Positions 46,396 to 58,248 of a stretch of 64,000 nucleotides of DNA are shown here, piece by piece (position 1 is the stretch's first letter; each line of letters begins with the position of its first letter). A program made the position numbers and the translations under genes. Origin of the DNA: Wolbachia endosymbiont (group B) of Parapoynx stratiotata (GTDB lineage: Bacteria; Pseudomonadota; Alphaproteobacteria; Rickettsiales; Anaplasmataceae); NCBI RefSeq assembly GCF_947250635.1, contig NZ_OX366335.1:62001-126000 (forward strand). The letters run 5' to 3'. The notes beneath the pieces were generated by a model. That model ran no database searches. It saw nothing but the letters and a program-made list of their open reading frames with translations, and was not told the DNA's origin.

Positions 46396-46902
46396 CTAAA
46401 TTATACTTTTTTCAATGATTTTTTTTGCTTCTTCTACATCAGCCCATTCTCCAACTGTCACTGTTTTTCCCTTTTCTAGATCTTTATAATGAGAAAAGAA
46501 ATGAACAATTTTATCTAATAGATTTTTAGGTAAGTCAGAATAGTTCTTTATATTGTCATAATAGCTGTCAACACTGGAAATGGGCACCGCTAATATCTTT
46601 TCATCCTCTCCTTTTTCATCTTTAGTGAGTAATGCACCTACTGGACGCACCGATATCAAAACTCCAGGCGCTAAAGGAAATTGAGTTAGTACCAAAATAT
46701 CCACAGGATCACCATCACCTGAACAGGTGTTTGGTACAAATCCATAATTGCAAGGATAAGTCATTGAAGTAGACAAAAATCTGTCAACTTGTAATAATCC
46801 GAGCTCTTTATTAAATTCATACTTTACAGGCTCAGCATTTGCGCCTATTTCAATTACCACATTCACCGCATTTGGTCCCGCTGTTATTTTACTTAAATCC
46901 AT
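46396..46902 (-). CDS. ppa: Inorganic pyrophosphatase
   Basis: Cytosolic Mg-dependent enzyme that hydrolyses pyrophosphate. The metal-binding loop GDGDPVDIL has D63, D65 and D68. YPCNYGFVPNTC and VRPVGALLTKDEKGEDEKI are further family blocks. The length of 168 is normal for the bacterial family I hexameric enzyme. Confidence 0.96.
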   Translation of the reverse strand: MDLSKITAGPNAVNVVIEIGANAEPVKYEFNKELGLLQVDRFLSTSMTYPCNYGFVPNTCSGDGDPVDILVLTQFPLAPGVLISVRPVGALLTKDEKGEDEKILAVPISSVDSYYDNIKNYSDLPKNLLDKIVHFFSHYKDLEKGKTVTVGEWADVEEAKKIIEKSII

Positions 46903-46977
46903 AAATTACCTCTTAACTTAAGAATAAGCATTATACAATATGTGCTTTTAAGTTGCCACATTTATGTAGTTCTGAGC

Positions 46978-48270
46978 TTATTTTGCATGGAGCGGTTCTA
47001 ATTTTTTCTTCCGCACATCATCGACTGTTGAAAGTGGTGGTTCCTGTGGTGGTTTCAATAATTGAGATAAGGCATATACTATTACGATAGTAAGTACTGC
47101 AGCAACTATGAAATTGATGAGATTATTTTGTGGCAAAATATTTGTTATTGAGTTGAATAACTTTTGCTCCATAAAGAAATAATCAGCAACATATAACCCA
47201 ACAGACAATACAAACATACCTAAAATAAGTTTACAGAATGTATTTTTGTGATTTTGCTTGCTGAGGATGAAATTTGGCCTACATTCATTCTCTTCTTGTT
47301 GCACTGAGTAGTATATATTCTCAGGGCTTGTTACTAACTGTTCAAATTCATCGCTGTTTTGGTTTTTTAACAGTTGCTCTAGAGTACGTTTGATATTTTT
47401 AGGATATAGGAAATCTTGACTGTGTTGCTCTCTTTGAGCTGTAAATGTCTCCTCCAATGCACTTATATCTCTATAATTAAGTGTATACTTGGTGAATCCA
47501 TTTCTATGCGTTAACTCAATTTCTTGTAATACTTGTAGTAACTTCTGAATGTAATCGTAATACAGTGGTGTATTGATTGCTTTAGCTTTCTCATTAATAT
47601 ATTGATTAAGTGGTAAAATATCTCGATTTTCAGTACATGTAGAAAATATACCATAACTAGAAAATAGTAATGCTATGTCTTTATCCACTTTTATATTATG
47701 TATGGAATAATAATGATTTATTACCTCTTTACATAAGCTAAACTCTTTATCAAATTCATTTGCATAGCTTATTTTGAGTAACTTTTTAACATTATTGAGT
47801 ACTTGTTTCTCAAAGTCATCATTATTGTTAAATAGAGCTTCACCTTTCGGATTTGCTAGAATATTAAAAAGCTTTAGTTTTTTTTGATCTTCTGTCAATC
47901 CTACTTGATCTACAATTTCCCTTAGCAGTTTCTTCGAAGTGTCACAAAGAGTAGGTATTTTTTTACTTTCAACTGCAGCATATATTTTATCAATTACTTC
48001 TTGAGTATTGAACTGAGCATTTTTTGCAAGAACTCTATAAGCTTGAACATAAATTAAAAACAATCCTTGTAGACTAAATTTTAAGTTAAAATATTTATCT
48101 AATGGCTCTTGTTCTTTTTTATTAATGAATTCGGATAGACCTATATGATTTCTGCAATCCATGCAATGATGTAAGTCAGCATGTTGAAAACTGCCCAAAC
48201 GAATAAATGCGGCCTCTAGTAAATTGCCCTTACCAACAATTTTTATTAACTCTTCAACTTCTTTAACCAT
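46978..48270 (-). CDS. Protein of unknown function with C-terminal membrane anchor
   Basis: 430 residues from the ATG at 48270 (a TTG at 48285 is also in frame). The N-terminal 340 residues are helical, Leu- and Lys-rich, with CMDCRNH near residue 32. Two hydrophobic segments near the C-terminus (about 345-365 and 380-403) look like a membrane anchor, followed by a Pro- and Lys-rich tail. It is not recognised. The protein at 50805-52223 has a similar helical composition. Confidence 0.6.
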   Translation of the reverse strand: MVKEVEELIKIVGKGNLLEAAFIRLGSFQHADLHHCMDCRNHIGLSEFINKKEQEPLDKYFNLKFSLQGLFLIYVQAYRVLAKNAQFNTQEVIDKIYAAVESKKIPTLCDTSKKLLREIVDQVGLTEDQKKLKLFNILANPKGEALFNNNDDFEKQVLNNVKKLLKISYANEFDKEFSLCKEVINHYYSIHNIKVDKDIALLFSSYGIFSTCTENRDILPLNQYINEKAKAINTPLYYDYIQKLLQVLQEIELTHRNGFTKYTLNYRDISALEETFTAQREQHSQDFLYPKNIKRTLEQLLKNQNSDEFEQLVTSPENIYYSVQQEENECRPNFILSKQNHKNTFCKLILGMFVLSVGLYVADYFFMEQKLFNSITNILPQNNLINFIVAAVLTIVIVYALSQLLKPPQEPPLSTVDDVRKKKLEPLHAK

Positions 48271-48382
48271 CCCTCTAGTCCACAATATAATAATTACCTT
48301 TATAGTATAAAGAATATAGGATAAAACAGCAATAAATTTTATTGTATGTTTACATTCTGCATTAAAAAATTAAACCACCAAG

Positions 48383-49489
48383 TTAGGAGCATATCCAACC
48401 TCCACCTATAACTTGTTCGCCCTTATATGCTACACAGGCTTGACCTGGACTGATGCCAAAGTAATCGTCGTTTAAAATTACACAGGCTTTATTTTTTTCG
48501 TCAGTCGAATGTATTGTCGCTAAGCTTCCTGCATGTGATGACCTAAGCTTCACAGTTACTTCCATGCCTTCTTTTGGTTGTTCTAACCAATTTAACTCTT
48601 TGACCAATATCTTTTTTTGCATTAGAGCATTGATCGGGCCTACTACAACTTCATTATTTTCTGTATTAATTCTTACTACATAAAGAGGCTCACTGTGTGC
48701 AATGCAGAGGCCTCTTCTCTGGCCCACTGTAAAATTTACTATGCCGCTGTGCTCACCTAGCACTTTTCCATGAATATCTACTATTTTACCTTTCTGTACA
48801 GATTGTGGAGCTAATTTAGCTATTGTTTTACTATAGCTTTCGGAAACAAAGCATATATCTTGACTATCCGGCTTTTCAGAGATTTGTAAGCTAAAATATT
48901 TTGCTAATTTTCTTATATCACTTTTATAGAACTCACCTAGTGGAAATCGCAAAAGCTTTAACTGCTCCTCAGTTGTAGCAAACAAAAAATAACTTTGATC
49001 TTTACTTTTATCAATACTTCTGCACAACTTTACCTCACCATTTTCTTCTAATCTTCTTACGTAATGTCCTGTTACGAGCACATCCGCACCAAGATTTTTT
49101 GTGACTTGCAATAGATCACGGAATTTTACTGTTTGGTTACATCTTACACATGGTATGGGGGTTTCCCCACGCATATAGGTATTTGCAAAATCCTCTATTA
49201 CTTCCTTTTTGAATATTTCCTCGTAGTTTAAAATATAGTGGGGAAAGCCAACACTTTCAGCCACGTATTTGGCATCATAAATATCCTGTCCAGCGCAGCA
49301 TGCACCCTTTCTCGCATTACCATCACTGCCATAGAGCTGAAGAGTCACACCTATCACTTCGTACCCAAGGTTATACAGCAGTGCTGCAGCAACGGAGCTA
49401 TCAACTCCCCCGGACATTGCAACAATAGCCTTAGTTTGATGCGGAGCTTTATCTTTTAATAAAGGTTCAATTTCAAATTCTTTTAGCAT
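48383..49489 (-). CDS. mnmA: tRNA 2-thiouridine synthase MnmA
   Basis: Adds 2-thio to U34 of tRNAs, using sulfur delivered via persulfide. From the ATG at 49489 it has the ATP-pyrophosphatase loop AMSGGVDSSVAA (24-35), CVRCNQTVKF, and the catalytic Cys in DSQDICF. The length of 368 is normal. A longer frame to 49579 translates palindromic repeat sequence and is not conserved in the family, so the shorter start is chosen. Confidence 0.94.
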   Translation of the reverse strand: MLKEFEIEPLLKDKAPHQTKAIVAMSGGVDSSVAAALLYNLGYEVIGVTLQLYGSDGNARKGACCAGQDIYDAKYVAESVGFPHYILNYEEIFKKEVIEDFANTYMRGETPIPCVRCNQTVKFRDLLQVTKNLGADVLVTGHYVRRLEENGEVKLCRSIDKSKDQSYFLFATTEEQLKLLRFPLGEFYKSDIRKLAKYFSLQISEKPDSQDICFVSESYSKTIAKLAPQSVQKGKIVDIHGKVLGEHSGIVNFTVGQRRGLCIAHSEPLYVVRINTENNEVVVGPINALMQKKILVKELNWLEQPKEGMEVTVKLRSSHAGSLATIHSTDEKNKACVILNDDYFGISPGQACVAYKGEQVIGGGWICS

Positions 49490-49504
49490 ATAATTTATAA
49501 ACAC

Positions 49505-49690
49505 AAACCTGGTGTCAAGCACTGGAATCCAGTTTCTATTACACAATTTCATCGAAACAGCGTACTTATTTGTAGTCAAGTTCCAGTGTCAAGCGCTGGG
49601 ATGACACCCCTTCCTGCTGGAAGTTGCCTTTAAATTACTTGGTGCGTGACACTGGGATCTCATTTATATTACATAATTCCATCAAAACAA
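49505..49690. repeat. Cluster of dispersed palindromic repeats upstream of mnmA
   Basis: At least three degenerate units of the family (CTGGTGTCAAGCACTGGAAT, TTCCAGTGTCAAGCGCTGGG, and GGTGCGTGACACTGGGATCT) separate mnmA from mreB. They are partly inverted. The open frame of mnmA reads into the first copy. Confidence 0.75.
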
Positions 49691-49716
49691 TTCGATAAAC
49701 TGCCTTCAAAAACAAT

Positions 49717-52223
<2,507 letters not shown>

Positions 52224-52297
52224 TTTTATTCATTGCTTTGAAACATCTGCTTAATATCGTAATAGATTAATAATAAAGTTAAAAGTATATTTGCTTA

Positions 52298-52339
52298 AAG
52301 TACAATAAAAAATTGTATTTTTATTCTTTTATTGTACTT
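52298..52339. repeat. Inverted repeat in the pal upstream region
   Basis: AAGTACAATAAAA and TTTTATTGTACTT, a perfect 13-bp inverted repeat separated by 16 nt, lie in the divergent region between the 472-aa gene and pal. It could be a regulatory site or a stem-loop. Confidence 0.5.
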
Positions 52340-52497
52340 CATTGCTAAGAATTGAGCATCTTATCAGAAAATTAATTATAAGATTGTAAAGAAAACATTT
52401 AGTATTTTATTTCCCTTGACTCTATTCTAGTATAGAGGGATTATTAGTACTAAAATTAAAATTACGCACTATATTTTAAATTTATGGAGGTTTAGTG

Positions 52498-52977
52498 ATG
52501 TGGAGTAGACTGATTATAATGTGTTGTTTTTGTTTACTGCTTACTGGTGTAAGTTCTTGCCCTAAAAAAGGAGTAAATACGACAAATAAAATGAATGCTG
52601 TTGTTAAGCAGATAGGTGATAAAAGAGTTTTCTTTGGTTATGATGAATCTAGTATCAGTGAAGTGAGTGCAGATGCATTACTTGACGTGATGGAAGTGTT
52701 ACAAAATAATCCTGACGCAAAGGTCACTTTAACTGGTCATACTGACAATCGTGGTTCTCACGAGTATAATCTTGCACTAGGAGCTAGAAGAGCAGATGAA
52801 GCTAAAAAATTTATGGTCAGCTGTACACCTTATCTAGAAAATAGAATAAAAACTGCTTCTAAAGGTGAAACTGAGCCTTTGGTTAATGTAAAAGATGATT
52901 CTAGAAATTCTAAATATGAAAAAGAGCATGCTAAAAATCGTAGAGTGGAATTTTCATTTTCTGGAATAAAGAAATAG
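52498..52977 (+). CDS. pal: Peptidoglycan-associated lipoprotein Pal
   Basis: Outer-membrane lipoprotein with a lipobox (LTGVSSC, acylated Cys at about 21) and a C-terminal OmpA domain (SISEVSADALLDVM, TGHTDNRGSHEYNLALGARR). It binds peptidoglycan and the Tol system. Length 159. The ATG at 52498 is used, with GGAGG 8 nt upstream; a GTG at 52495 is also in frame. Confidence 0.95.
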   Translation: MWSRLIIMCCFCLLLTGVSSCPKKGVNTTNKMNAVVKQIGDKRVFFGYDESSISEVSADALLDVMEVLQNNPDAKVTLTGHTDNRGSHEYNLALGARRADEAKKFMVSCTPYLENRIKTASKGETEPLVNVKDDSRNSKYEKEHAKNRRVEFSFSGIKK

Positions 52978-52985
52978 TTTCTTGC

Positions 52986-53030
52986 ATTAAAACCTGGATC
53001 CCAGTGTCAAGCACTGGGATGACAAAAGAG
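52986..53030. repeat. Dispersed palindromic repeat before tilS
   Basis: ATCCCAGTG-TCAAG-CACTGGGAT at 52998-53020 is a perfect 9-bp stem with a 5-nt loop, flanked by CCTGG and GACAAA. This is the clearest full copy of the family in the window and sits just downstream of pal. Confidence 0.85.
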
Positions 53031-53119
53031 AGCAATTCCGCTGCTTGTTAGCGGGATCTATATATACCACAAATAAGTCGCTGTATGACGTAGAGACTAT
53101 CTGGCCATCAAGAAACATA

Positions 53120-54412
53120 ATGAAATTAGAGTTATTATTTCAAAATATAGCTAATAGTTTTGCTTTCCATAACCAAATCGCAGTTGCAATATCAGGTGGT
53201 GTAGATAGTATAGTCTTACTGCATTTAATGACTAACTGGGCAAAAAAAAACAAGCTTTCACTTCCTATAGCATTAACAGTAAATCATGGGTTACGTTCAG
53301 AGTCTCAAAAAGAAGCTGATTTTGTTATAAGTTATGCAAAAGAACTTGGAGCAAAGGAATCGTTCATATTAAATTGGGAGAAGCAAAATATTAAAGGTAA
53401 TATTCAGTTACAGGCACGAAAAGCACGATATAAGTTACTAGCAGAGTGGTGTAAAAACAATAATGTTAAATGTTTGCTCGTTGCTCATCACAAAGATGAT
53501 CAAGCAGAAACGTTCTTATTAAGATTGGAGCGAGGTAGTGGAGTAGATGGATTATCATCAATGGATTACAAATCTTTCTTAAATGGTATTTATATATTTA
53601 GGCCATTGTTAAATTTCAGTCGTAGTAAAATAGAAAGGTATGCTCAGCTTCACCAGTTAAGATGGATCGAAGATAGAAGCAATTATGACTTGAAATACAG
53701 GCGAACTTTATACCGTAACTTGCTTAAAGCAAGTGATAATCAAGATGTTCTAACAGAGCGAATATGCCTTACAGCCCTTCATATGAAAAGAGCTGCAAAA
53801 GCGTTGATGCACTACACACGCCTTGCATTTAATGACTGTATTAATGTTCATGATCTTGGTTATATTGAAATTAAACTAAGTGAATTTTATAAACTGCCAG
53901 AGGAAATAGCTTTAAGACTTCTTCTTTATTCTATAATGGCAATTGTCAACAAGCACTATAAACCAAGGTACCGTAGCCTTATCGCAATATTTAATAGAAT
54001 ATTGCAACAAAATAGTGATGTTAATTGCACACTCTATGGATGCAAAATAAGAAAATATGGAGAAAGTATTCTGATAATGAGAGAATCGTCAAAGATACAG
54101 GAAATTACTGTACACTTACCATTAAATGGTTCTATTGAATGGGATAACAGGTTTAGCTGCACAATATTTGGAGATCAGGAGTGTTCAGTAACTATTGCTC
54201 CACTAAAGAAAACACAAAAAATCCCTGAATTTCTAAAAAATTATGATTATTGCTCTGAAGTTTACTATTCTTTGCCTACAGTACAAAAAGATGGAAAGAT
54301 GCTTGCTTATCCTGATGTAAATTATAACGGAAAAAATACCGATGATGATAAGGTTCGATTCATTATTAATAGCACGATAAAACAAAATTTGGTAAGCTTG
54401 ATTAGTATTTAA
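53120..54412 (+). CDS. tilS: tRNA(Ile)-lysidine synthase
   Basis: Modifies C34 of tRNA-Ile (CAU) to lysidine. From the ATG at 53120 it has the pyrophosphatase loop [14 protein letters not shown], then [19 protein letters not shown]. The length of 430 is normal. The open frame extends upstream to 53045 through repeat-derived sequence, which is not part of the conserved protein. Followed by ftsH at 12 nt. Confidence 0.94.
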   Translation: MKLELLFQNIANSFAFHNQIAVAISGGVDSIVLLHLMTNWAKKNKLSLPIALTVNHGLRSESQKEADFVISYAKELGAKESFILNWEKQNIKGNIQLQARKARYKLLAEWCKNNNVKCLLVAHHKDDQAETFLLRLERGSGVDGLSSMDYKSFLNGIYIFRPLLNFSRSKIERYAQLHQLRWIEDRSNYDLKYRRTLYRNLLKASDNQDVLTERICLTALHMKRAAKALMHYTRLAFNDCINVHDLGYIEIKLSEFYKLPEEIALRLLLYSIMAIVNKHYKPRYRSLIAIFNRILQQNSDVNCTLYGCKIRKYGESILIMRESSKIQEITVHLPLNGSIEWDNRFSCTIFGDQECSVTIAPLKKTQKIPEFLKNYDYCSEVYYSLPTVQKDGKMLAYPDVNYNGKNTDDDKVRFIINSTIKQNLVSLISI

Positions 54413-54424
54413 TTAGAAATGTAA

Positions 54425-56254
54425 ATGAAAAAATTTTTAGAAGGCTTATTGATCTGGTTAGTGATTATTGTTCTTATTTCAGTTGCTTATATTCAATTTA
54501 GCGGAAGTATAGGTAAGAGTAAAACAACCATACCTTTTTCAGAATTTTTAACTAGACTAGAAGAGAATGATATAGAAAATATTACAATAAGAAACCAAAG
54601 CATCGAAGGGAAGTTTAGGGATGGGTCAGCCTTTAACTCAAGTGGTGTTATATATAGTGACTTAATAAAAAGTTTGCATGATAGGAAAGTGAAGTTCTCC
54701 TTTTCAATTGGAGACTCTGCAATAGGTATCATTGGTGGATTACTTATTCAATGGGTTCCGACGCTTATCTTTATCGGTTTATTACTTTTCCTTTTTAAAC
54801 AAACGCAAGCAGGAGGTAATAGAACTATAAGCTTTGGCAAATCAAAAGCTAGACTTATGACTACTGGAAAAAAAGTGACATTTGATGATGTTGCTGGGAT
54901 TGATGAAGCAAAAGAAGAGTTGGTTGAAATTGTTGATTTTCTTAAACAAAGGCAAAAATTTCAAGTGTTAGGTGGGAAGATACCAAAAGGATGTCTTTTA
55001 ATTGGTTCCCCTGGAACTGGTAAAACTCTACTTGCTCGTGCAATTGCAGGTGAAGCTAATGTACCGTTTTTTAGTATTTCTGGATCTGATTTCGTTGAAA
55101 TGTTTGTCGGTGTTGGTGCAAGCCGTGTTCGTGATATGTTTGATCAAGGTAAGAAAAATGCTCCTTGTATAATTTTCATAGACGAAATAGATGCAGTGGG
55201 TAGGCATCGCGGCATTGGTCTTGGTGGCGGTAATGATGAAAGGGAACAAACATTAAATCAATTACTGGTTGAAATGGATGGTTTCGAGTCTAATGAAGGT
55301 GTGATAATAGTTGCTGCAACTAACCGTCCAGACGTCCTAGATCCAGCACTACTTAGACCTGGTCGTTTTGACCGACAGATTACTATTTCTTTACCTGATA
55401 TAAATGGGCGTGAGAGAATATTAAATACGCATATAAAGAAAATATCGATAGCACCAGATGTAAACGTAAAAACAGTTGCGAGGGGAACGCCAGGTTTTTC
55501 AGGGGCTGATCTAGCAAATTTAGTGAATGAGTCTGCGCTTATTGCTGCAAGAAGAAATAAGAAAATTGTTACCATGGATGATTTTGAGTATGCACGTGAT
55601 AAAGTGATGATGGGCATGGAAAGAAGGTCCTTAGTCATTACAGAAGAAGAAAAAAAGCTTACTGCTTACCATGAAGCTGGTCATGCAGTAGTTTCAGTTA
55701 ATATGCCTGCTTCTGATCCTATACACAAAGCAACAATTATTCCACGTGGTAGAGCACTCGGTTTAGTTATGAGACTACCAGAAACAGATAGAGTGTCCCT
55801 CACAAGAGAAAAGATGCTAGCAGATATAACTGTTGCAATGGGTGGACGTGTGGCAGAAGAGCTAATTTTTGGCTATGATAAAGTCACAAGCGGTGCATCT
55901 TCAGATATAAAACTAGCATCAGATTTATCACGTTCTATGGTGACAAAATGGGGAATGAGCGACAAAATAGGTCCGATCTATCATAATCGCGAACAAATCA
56001 CACATGATTCTGAGACAATTTCTGAAGATACGTTAAGACTTATAGATGAGGAAGTAAAGAAAGTCGTATTTTCTTGCTATGAAAAAGCAAAAGACATTTT
56101 AACCAAGCGTAGGAAAGACTTGGAGCTCATTGCTGAAAATCTACTGGAGTTTGAAACTTTAACAGGAGATGAAATAAGAGACATATTAAGTGGAAAAAAA
56201 ATTGTTAGAAATGAAAATGAAGGTAAAGAAGAGATAAGAAGATCCTCTCTCTAA
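54425..56254 (+). CDS. ftsH: ATP-dependent zinc metalloprotease FtsH
   Basis: Membrane-anchored AAA+ protease for damaged membrane and regulatory proteins. Two transmembrane helices (about 5-24 and 105-125), Walker A GSPGTGKT (194-201), [11 protein letters not shown]alker B, arginine finger region [10 protein letters not shown] and the zinc-binding HEAGH are visible. The length of 609 is normal. It probably forms an operon with tilS, as in many bacteria. Confidence 0.97.
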   Translation: MKKFLEGLLIWLVIIVLISVAYIQFSGSIGKSKTTIPFSEFLTRLEENDIENITIRNQSIEGKFRDGSAFNSSGVIYSDLIKSLHDRKVKFSFSIGDSAIGIIGGLLIQWVPTLIFIGLLLFLFKQTQAGGNRTISFGKSKARLMTTGKKVTFDDVAGIDEAKEELVEIVDFLKQRQKFQVLGGKIPKGCLLIGSPGTGKTLLARAIAGEANVPFFSISGSDFVEMFVGVGASRVRDMFDQGKKNAPCIIFIDEIDAVGRHRGIGLGGGNDEREQTLNQLLVEMDGFESNEGVIIVAATNRPDVLDPALLRPGRFDRQITISLPDINGRERILNTHIKKISIAPDVNVKTVARGTPGFSGADLANLVNESALIAARRNKKIVTMDDFEYARDKVMMGMERRSLVITEEEKKLTAYHEAGHAVVSVNMPASDPIHKATIIPRGRALGLVMRLPETDRVSLTREKMLADITVAMGGRVAEELIFGYDKVTSGASSDIKLASDLSRSMVTKWGMSDKIGPIYHNREQITHDSETISEDTLRLIDEEVKKVVFSCYEKAKDILTKRRKDLELIAENLLEFETLTGDEIRDILSGKKIVRNENEGKEEIRRSSL

Positions 56255-56378
56255 TAAGATCTGGCTTTATTTAACCGCTAAAACAAAAATTTTTAATTAA
56301 TTAGCTTAAGTTATAAGATCATAGTTAAGCCGATGTATTTTATAAATGGACTTTTTTGAACATTCTTCCAATTTTTTT

Positions 56379-57233
56379 CTAAATAACTCTTTGCCTATTT
56401 AAATAAGTATGTTCAGTATTAGAGCTTTCCAGACCGCTACTAGGAGAAAGATTAGGTTCTTGACCTTTAAACATCTCTATTAGCTTTAATACAGGAGCAG
56501 TTCCTGCTACAATAGCTCCTATAACAGCAGTAGCACCCATGATGAGAAGAATCGGTTCTGCAGTGGTGATTACACAAAGCTCAATACATAAACCAGCAAT
56601 GACCATACCAACCATTATACCAATGAAAGCACCTACAATTATGGATGAAACTACACCAATTAATTCTCCTATTTTTGAACTAAGTGGTACTTCTCTTTCA
56701 CGTCTAATACGCCTAATATAGCGTGACCTCATTTGTCCTCTCATTATTACATTTTCATCCCTGTTTCCAAAGAGATTCAATGACGCTTCTCTTTCTCTAA
56801 TAAAATTTGGCCGCATTTGTTGTTCTCTTGCCCTTCTTCGCTCTCTCATTATTATGTTTTCCTCAAAGAGGTTTAGTGGTACTTCTCTCTCACGTCTAAT
56901 TCTAACATGATTTAGCTGTGCTTGTTCTACTAATTTTATTTCATTTAGCGGTGCTCTTCCTCCAATATCCTTAATTGCCTTCTCAAATTTTAATAGCGAC
57001 TTGTTATTTAGTCTGACATTATTCTGAGAATCACAAACAATAACCCAATCTAAAATTGGCTTTTTTTGACCACCATACTCTATATAATCATTAATGTGTT
57101 CCTTTAGTTTTTTAATTATCTCTACTGCTCTTGTTTCCATAGCTTCTATGGCGCTATCTTCACTTTCTATGAGTATATTGAAAACAATTCCTAATAACTC
57201 CTGTTGTAAATCCTTTCCTTCTTTAATATTCAT
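56379..57233 (-). CDS. Hypothetical membrane protein with repeated Arg-rich segment
   Basis: 284 residues from the ATG at 57233, which has a GAGG site 6 nt upstream. An N-terminal helical region is followed by a repeated segment VRIRREREVPLNLFEENIIM / RRIRREREVPLSS and similar (about 110-190), then two long hydrophobic segments (about 205-235 and 240-262) rich in Gly and Ala. No family recognised. The near-identical RREREVPL repeats suggest expansion by slippage or unequal exchange. Confidence 0.6.
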   Translation of the reverse strand: MNIKEGKDLQQELLGIVFNILIESEDSAIEAMETRAVEIIKKLKEHINDYIEYGGQKKPILDWVIVCDSQNNVRLNNKSLLKFEKAIKDIGGRAPLNEIKLVEQAQLNHVRIRREREVPLNLFEENIIMRERRRAREQQMRPNFIREREASLNLFGNRDENVIMRGQMRSRYIRRIRREREVPLSSKIGELIGVVSSIIVGAFIGIMVGMVIAGLCIELCVITTAEPILLIMGATAVIGAIVAGTAPVLKLIEMFKGQEPNLSPSSGLESSNTEHTYLNRQRVI

Positions 57234-57367
57234 AATTAGCCTCAACTTTTATATGCTATTTTGCCAAAATAATTTTACCAAATAAGTAATATATATACAA
57301 TAATTCTCGTTTAAAAATTTTTTTACATTGGCTTATCTCAGTTATGTTTTAGGATGTAAAAGCTTCT

Positions 57368-57390
57368 TACTTTAATAATTTATTAAAGTA
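57368..57390. repeat. AT-rich perfect inverted repeat
   Basis: TACTTTAATAATTTATTAAAGTA is an 11-bp stem around a single central base, upstream of the 57470 gene. It could be an operator or a promoter-proximal hairpin. Confidence 0.4.
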
Positions 57391-57469
57391 AACCATATAT
57401 GGATTGCTATTTAGGAGCAGCTGTTGTACTTTAATCAGAAGGTACAGTAATGTAAGAAGGAGGTACTTT

Positions 57470-57964
57470 ATGTCTTTAAAAAATGAAATTTCTGAATTGA
57501 TAGAGCAACAGCTTGGCATTAAATATCATGACAATTGCTTAGCTTACACTATCCATAATTCGGCTGCAGGTGAAATATCCGATTCTATTGCTCTTTGCAT
57601 AGTTGGCTGTGGCGATTGTGAGATTAAGTATCAAGGTATTGCTAATTCATTTAACATAACGAAAGAAGAAATTAACCAAAGTAATATAGAAAGCATAAAA
57701 AATAAGATAGAAAGTGAAGCTAGAAAAGAAGGTAGTGAATTTTCCGAGTTGATTTCTAGAATGGATCAATCGCTGAAAGAACAAAGTGAAAAGTCTATTA
57801 TACAGATTTTAAATTCATCTGCTGAAGAGATGTTAAGGAGTTTTTGTGGTAGTTCTATACAGAGAACAGAGGATAAAGAAGTTAGTCTGTCCTCTGCTTC
57901 ACATGAAGAGCCTGCTACAGAAGATTCGGAAACTACTATTAATTCTGATCTTTTATCAATTTAA
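57470..57964 (+). CDS. Hypothetical Glu/Ser-rich protein
   Basis: 164 residues. The ATG at 57470 is supported by GGAGG at 57457-57461; the frame open further upstream (57404) lacks a family-like start. It contains CIVGCGDCEIKYQGI near the middle, a helical Glu-rich part and a Ser/Thr/Glu-rich disordered tail. No domain recognised. It could be a small secreted or regulatory protein, but the sequence does not show it. Confidence 0.55.
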   Translation: MSLKNEISELIEQQLGIKYHDNCLAYTIHNSAAGEISDSIALCIVGCGDCEIKYQGIANSFNITKEEINQSNIESIKNKIESEARKEGSEFSELISRMDQSLKEQSEKSIIQILNSSAEEMLRSFCGSSIQRTEDKEVSLSSASHEEPATEDSETTINSDLLSI

Positions 57965-58248
57965 CCAGCTCCTCATATAAATTTTTTCTGTACCCAAGCT
58001 ATATGTTTGTGAGAGGATAGTAAGCACTACATTTTTCTATTTCCATTATAACAGATTCGTCTATTTTCATGATGATCTTACTATTTGTACTCTGTCTAGG
58101 ACTAAGCAATAGAAATAGTAGGATAACAGTAGTCAACCAAGATTCCAGCATCACGTACTAGGATGATATAAGTATCATAATTTACGATTAGATTGACATA
58201 GGGTAAAGAGTAAATTAAAAATTAAATAGATCTTTTAATACAGAATAA
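57965..58248. other. Intergenic stretch before pdhC
   Basis: 284 bp without a gene, with a partial dispersed repeat near 58137-58172 (GATTCCAGCATCACGTACTA). Confidence 0.5.
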
